Shown: piece after piece, positions 60,145-64,000 of the stretch
How positions within the stretch are numbered: position 1 is the first letter of the stretch
Layout of the letters: each line of letters opens with the position of its first letter
Assembly: GCA_950295325.1 (NCBI GenBank)
Contig: OX485804.1
Location: 16,246,001 to 16,310,000, forward strand
From: Polytrichum commune
Taxonomy: Eukaryota > Streptophyta > Polytrichopsida > Polytrichales > Polytrichaceae
Direction: 5' to 3'
Length of the DNA: 64,000 bases
Position numbers and translations under genes: made by a program
Notes under the pieces: model-generated
Told to the model about the DNA's origin: nothing
What the model saw: only the letters and a program-made list of their open reading frames with translations
Database searches by the model: none

Positions 60145-62030
60145 CCACCCGGCGCTCCTACTGGAAAACCTGACCACCCCTCCTTCACACAGTGTGGTGC
60201 TATCAGTTGGCATATTCATGTTTGGGCACGTAATTTTGTGGGCAATACGACGATCCTTGTTTGGTCTTACAATCGGATGTAACTGTCAATTTTATATAAG
60301 AAAGCTGCATTTACTATCAATGTGCCTATCGGTTATATTGATGTAAATTGATAAATTACATCCAAACAAAAACTATTATACAGATTGTTGTTCACTTCCT
60401 CTACTTAGGAGAAATTTTCATTCCACATGTGAATGTACATAAATAGCAAGCATTAGTCGAGATGGAGTCCTCTACAATAGGGGAGCATACTTTATTGAGT
60501 TTGATTGTGAAAGCTATAAGTCCATTATCTTCAAGTGCCATTAGGTACACTAAGTACATTCAATTTTGTGAGCGACACTATTGCACCTATTTCTATAAAT
60601 TCAAATAAAAAAAGGTGGTGATAACATTGTGGGTGCACATTGGTTACTATAATCTAAAGATAAATAAATGAAGGATCATGCTATGATCTATGATCAGTGT
60701 TAGTTTGAAGTCATAGACCAACACGATAATGGACAATGGGTTATTTTGGTCAAGTTAGTTTGGAGCAATTGCATATAGTTCCATGCAATTATGCATTGTT
60801 ATGCAATTTTGGTCTAAAATACCAGAATTAGAGAATCCCAAAGAAAGTAGAAATAATCATACTTGGAATGGTTTATTACCAATCCATTAAGGAACCACAA
60901 AGTGATATGTAATAAGAAACAATTATATAGATACTACCACTTTAGAAAAAAATTCCATGCAGAAGTCACATGAAAAACTTGTGGATGTTGGGTATGGTTT
61001 AGCCCATAAACATAAATACATGAAACTAGATGGTATGATCGAACGATGAAAAAAATGAGATGCTTTCAAGGTCATACACATCCTATAATAAAATCTTCTA
61101 ACATTTGCAAAGGACTCACGATGCAATCACATAATTTCTTATCTACTATACATTTTGAAATTTTGGAATGGCAAGGGCACATTGACGCTCTCATAGGCAC
61201 AATTTAAAAGTTCCAAAATGGCTAATCATTAACGACAACAAATGAAGTGGCTTATTTTATTGCAATATAGAACCTGGTAAATAAAGAAATTTGATGTAGA
61301 AGTTTTGCACATATTTTTGTCACACTTAAAACATTGGGTGGTTTGACATATTTTACCTGGACACATTATGGAAACCCATGTCATACTACTCATTTTCAGC
61401 CAAGTTAGTACATGATTATCTACCATTCTATGAAGATTAATCTTGTTCAAATTACACATGATTTAGTTCTTTTGTTTCACAAACTCATCTCATAAGTACT
61501 GCAGCAATGGAGTTGGTTGAGCATCGCTAGGGGCAACTTTACATGAGGAGTCGAGGCCTTCAAATTACGAAGCCAATTCACACAAAACATTGACTTGGGC
61601 TAAGAATGGGGGAAGCTATGCCACAGCCCCAAGGAAGCAAATTGGCTTCCAATTTTGGTCTAACCCAATTCTCTTCCCTCGGACCGTGTCCTATGTTATG
61701 TTGTCTTTAGTGCATTAGAATATATTTAACCTAATTAAAATATGAATTTGAGGGAATAGCCTCGACTCTATCATGTAAAGGCCTTGAGGTTGATTTAGTG
61801 GATAAGACCAATCACGTTCAAGGATTTACGTATGTCAAAACCCCAAATTGACCTTGACTGCTCACGTAAAGCAGCCCTTAGCGATCTACACATCTACAAA
61901 ATCATTTTTAACCACAACTTTCGGTTGTCAAAATAACTTTCATAAGCTGCACTAAGCTATTTCACATAAGCTACACTGCAAGATTGGGCCAAACCTCGAT
62001 GCTAATACAGAGGATCACTCTGAATAGGAC
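60145..62030. repeat. Duplicated RPS8 upstream flank, copy 3
   Basis: Counterpart of 46775-48773. It contains the MITE relative 61530-61877 (GGGCAACTTTACATGAGGAG and CTCACGTAAAGCAGCCC). No gene is recognised. It ends at the intact, unfilled M2 target AACTGATTG (62031-62039). Confidence 0.85.
61530..61877. mobile_element. Harbinger-like MITE related to family C (duplicated copy)
   Basis: GGGCAACTTTACATGAGGAG at the left pairs with CTCACGTAAAGCAGCCC at the right. TTA follows on the right, and the left neighbour is CTAG, so the duplication is imperfect. It is the partner of 48268-48622 in the other flank. Confidence 0.6.
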
Positions 62031-62308
62031 AACTGATTGACAAGCTCAATCCATCCAGCTGCTCTTGTGACAAGCTTCACAAGGTCTTCACTAATTTGTA
62101 AAGAATTTGGTGGAAATAACATCGATGTAATGGGAGTACAGAGGGGAATCTCAGCACCAAAAGGAGAGCTCCACAGCAATAGGTGGCCATTGGGTTTCTG
62201 GATGACATGACTTCGTGACGATGAAGACAACAACTTGGAAGGGCTGGACAAACAAGGTGCAACTTCAACAGGGAATTCCTTATTAACCAAAGAATTGGTC
62301 TCATACAA
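62015..62308 (-). other. Conserved open frame in the 3' region of RPE
   Basis: A 97-codon - frame reads PVEVAPCLSSPSKLLSSSSR, HVIQKPNGHLLLWSSPFGAE and PLCTPITSMLFPPNSL. The nucleotide sequence is well kept in the duplicate at 49800-50100, but there the frame is interrupted. It may be the 3' untranslated region of RPE or part of an unrecognised gene. I cannot assign a product. Confidence 0.25.
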
Positions 62309-62567
62309 TCAACCTCTCATGCACACAACTTTGCATATGAACTGTTACAGAATTCCTGTGGTTCCAAGTTTGACTGGGCCGCAGGGAGAACTGGATGACC
62401 AGTCACCGCCTTCTTACTTGTGAATTGCAGTCACATCTCGCAAGACACAATTGTCTTAAAAAACTGCCCAGCAGCTTACTGGTAACTATGTATTATGACT
62501 TAACTGGTGATGCCACCATGTACATTTTAGAGCCATTGTGGGAGCCTGATTGTGTTCAAAAACATCA

Positions 62568-64000
62568 TCACTTCAAGAAAACCAGAGAAGCTTGGGCATC
62601 TTCCACACTCTTTCTTAGTGTGGAAATGACACCAGCTGGGTCCTTAGACCCAAAAACTGCACTCCCTGCCACAACACAGTTAGCTCCTGCATCTGCCGCT
62701 TGTTTGATTGTCGAAGGACTTAGGCCCCCATCAACCTGCCAAAGACCCAGAACTGATGAGCATACACCCTAAAAATTTCTCAAATTCAACACGAGTTAAT
62801 AACTACTGTAGTGCAAATATATAATGTTGGTACCATGTATTGCTGTTTCTACATTTGCATCCCCTACTTGCAAAATTTGAAGTTTTGAAGTATGTCAAGT
62901 CCTCCAATGTATCACCACAACCATGTATCACAGTTTCAGGTAGAACATATTAGTTTAGAGTGCTTCTGCCACAGGAGGTAGTGCTGAAGTACCTCTATGT
63001 CAAGATGTGGAAACTTCCGTCGCAAAGCATTCACCTGTATACAAATATAACAATGATCACTTGAGGGATATATTTAATCCTTGAGGGCAACTGCCTGTGG
63101 TCAAGACATAGACCTGAAACAAGGATCATGTCATGCCACATCTTCTTTTAAAATAGACAATTAAGAAGAAAGTAAAGCCAAATCTGGCATGACTACAGAG
63201 ATGGACGACTCCTATTTAATGTTTGACTGTCAATCTTTGGTATGATCCCATTTAACAGCAGTCAATGCACAGAGGGGACTTAATAGAAAGAAATCATCAC
63301 AGCACCTTAGGCATTGTCTCAGGCATGAAACTTTGTCCCCCAAACCCAGGCTCCACTGTCATGACAAGCACCATGTCCACTGGTTCTGCACTCTCAACCT
63401 GTAATGAGAAGACAATACCACAACATTCAGATGTTAGTGGCAAAATAAGAAAGGGACCCAGAACTTCGAAAACAAACAAAGTGAAAGTTAAAATTGCGGG
63501 TATAGAAACTGGTAGTCTGGAACAGACAGTGAGATTTTTGTGTGTTTTGCATACCAAAGGAAAAACCTCTTCAATAGGTGTTCCAGGTCTCAAAGCAACT
63601 CCCGCTCGCATACCACCAGCCTTAATCTTGCGCACAAGTTCCTGCCAGTTATCTGAATCCATGGAACAAATGAGCTGCTAAAGATGTTGATCACAATAAA
63701 ATACTAGGTCACAGTGATAGATGAATACGACAATAATTTTGAGACAGCACTTCTCAGTTCTTTTAACCAAATTGTTTTGAAAACAGCAACTGTGATTAAA
63801 AGGACAGCACATTGTGAAAATTTGATGTGATTGAAATTGAGTTCGTGTAGATTGAGCTCTTTTGAATCCCAACCCTCAATAATGATATAAAAAACATGAA
63901 AATAGAGAGCCAACCTTTAGCGACTTCGACATGGAAAGTGAAGCCTGAAGCACCAGCCTTGATGAACTCATCTACATAGTCCATGGGGTTGGTAACCATC
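62568..64000 (-). CDS. RPE: Ribulose-phosphate 3-epimerase, cytosolic type (5' end beyond window)
   Basis: Exons on -: 64000-63915 (cut by the window end), 63652-63555, 63398-63306, 63034-62993 and 62735-62568, joined by GT-AG introns. About 161 residues are visible, out of about 230 in the family. [83 protein letters not shown] and [10 protein letters not shown] are present. These include the family signature around PGFGGQ, the catalytic Asp of VDGG and the phosphate-binding AGSAVFG. The enzyme interconverts ribulose 5-phosphate and xylulose 5-phosphate in the pentose phosphate pathway. MVTNP and FTFHVEV wording is that of the cytosolic plant form, not the plastid Calvin-cycle form. No defect is seen. 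A truncated duplicate lies at 50.3 kb. Confidence 0.95.

Overview
The window is nuclear DNA of a land plant. It has spliced genes with GT-AG introns, plant-type telo-box motifs (ACCCTAAA) next to a ribosomal-protein gene, a decayed plastid 23S rRNA fragment, and many plant-type transposons (Stowaway, PIF/Harbinger, CACTA, long-TIR Mutator-like, LINE). One gene looks like the dynein arm assembly factor DNAAF1/ODA7. Plants keep it only where sperm are flagellated, so a bryophyte, lycophyte, fern, cycad or Ginkgo is likely. A seed-free plant with a repeat-rich genome is my best guess; the species is not identified.

0-9 kb is repeat-rich intergenic DNA: two inverted copies of a ~500 bp PIF/Harbinger-type MITE, a large hairpin and a Stowaway MITE. 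7.6-13 kb holds a Yippee-like zinc-binding protein gene on + (five coding exons, 127 aa), with a CT-rich promoter-like module repeated three times upstream. 14-18.4 kb has LINE debris, MITEs, dispersed repeats and the plastid 23S fragment. About 18.8-28.6 kb is one dead LINE on - (endonuclease, reverse transcriptase, RNase H) with strong strand asymmetry, broken by later insertions including a 1.28 kb long-TIR element with a 9-bp target duplication. 28.9-38.8 kb (-) holds the DNAAF1-like gene, with TE insertions in its introns. 39-43 kb is intergenic with two MITEs and a broken hAT transposase.

43.5-64 kb is a segmental-duplication cluster. Three intact copies of RPS8 (eS8), all on - and predicted to encode the same 218-aa protein, lie at 44.5, 51.8 and 58.3 kb. 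Copies 1 and 3 share a ~2 kb upstream flank and the 3' end of a cytosolic ribulose-phosphate 3-epimerase gene. The epimerase gene is intact as far as visible beside copy 3, but reduced to its last exon beside copy 1. A DNAAF1 pseudogene (inverted relative to 29-32.6 kb) lies beside copy 3. The copies are mosaics: 5' parts and exons look homogenised while the last intron is diverged. A long-TIR element inserted in one flank, with the empty site preserved in the other, gives a clean natural record of transposition.

Exon boundaries were worked out by hand from reading frame, family similarity and splice dinucleotides. Nothing was searched against a database.
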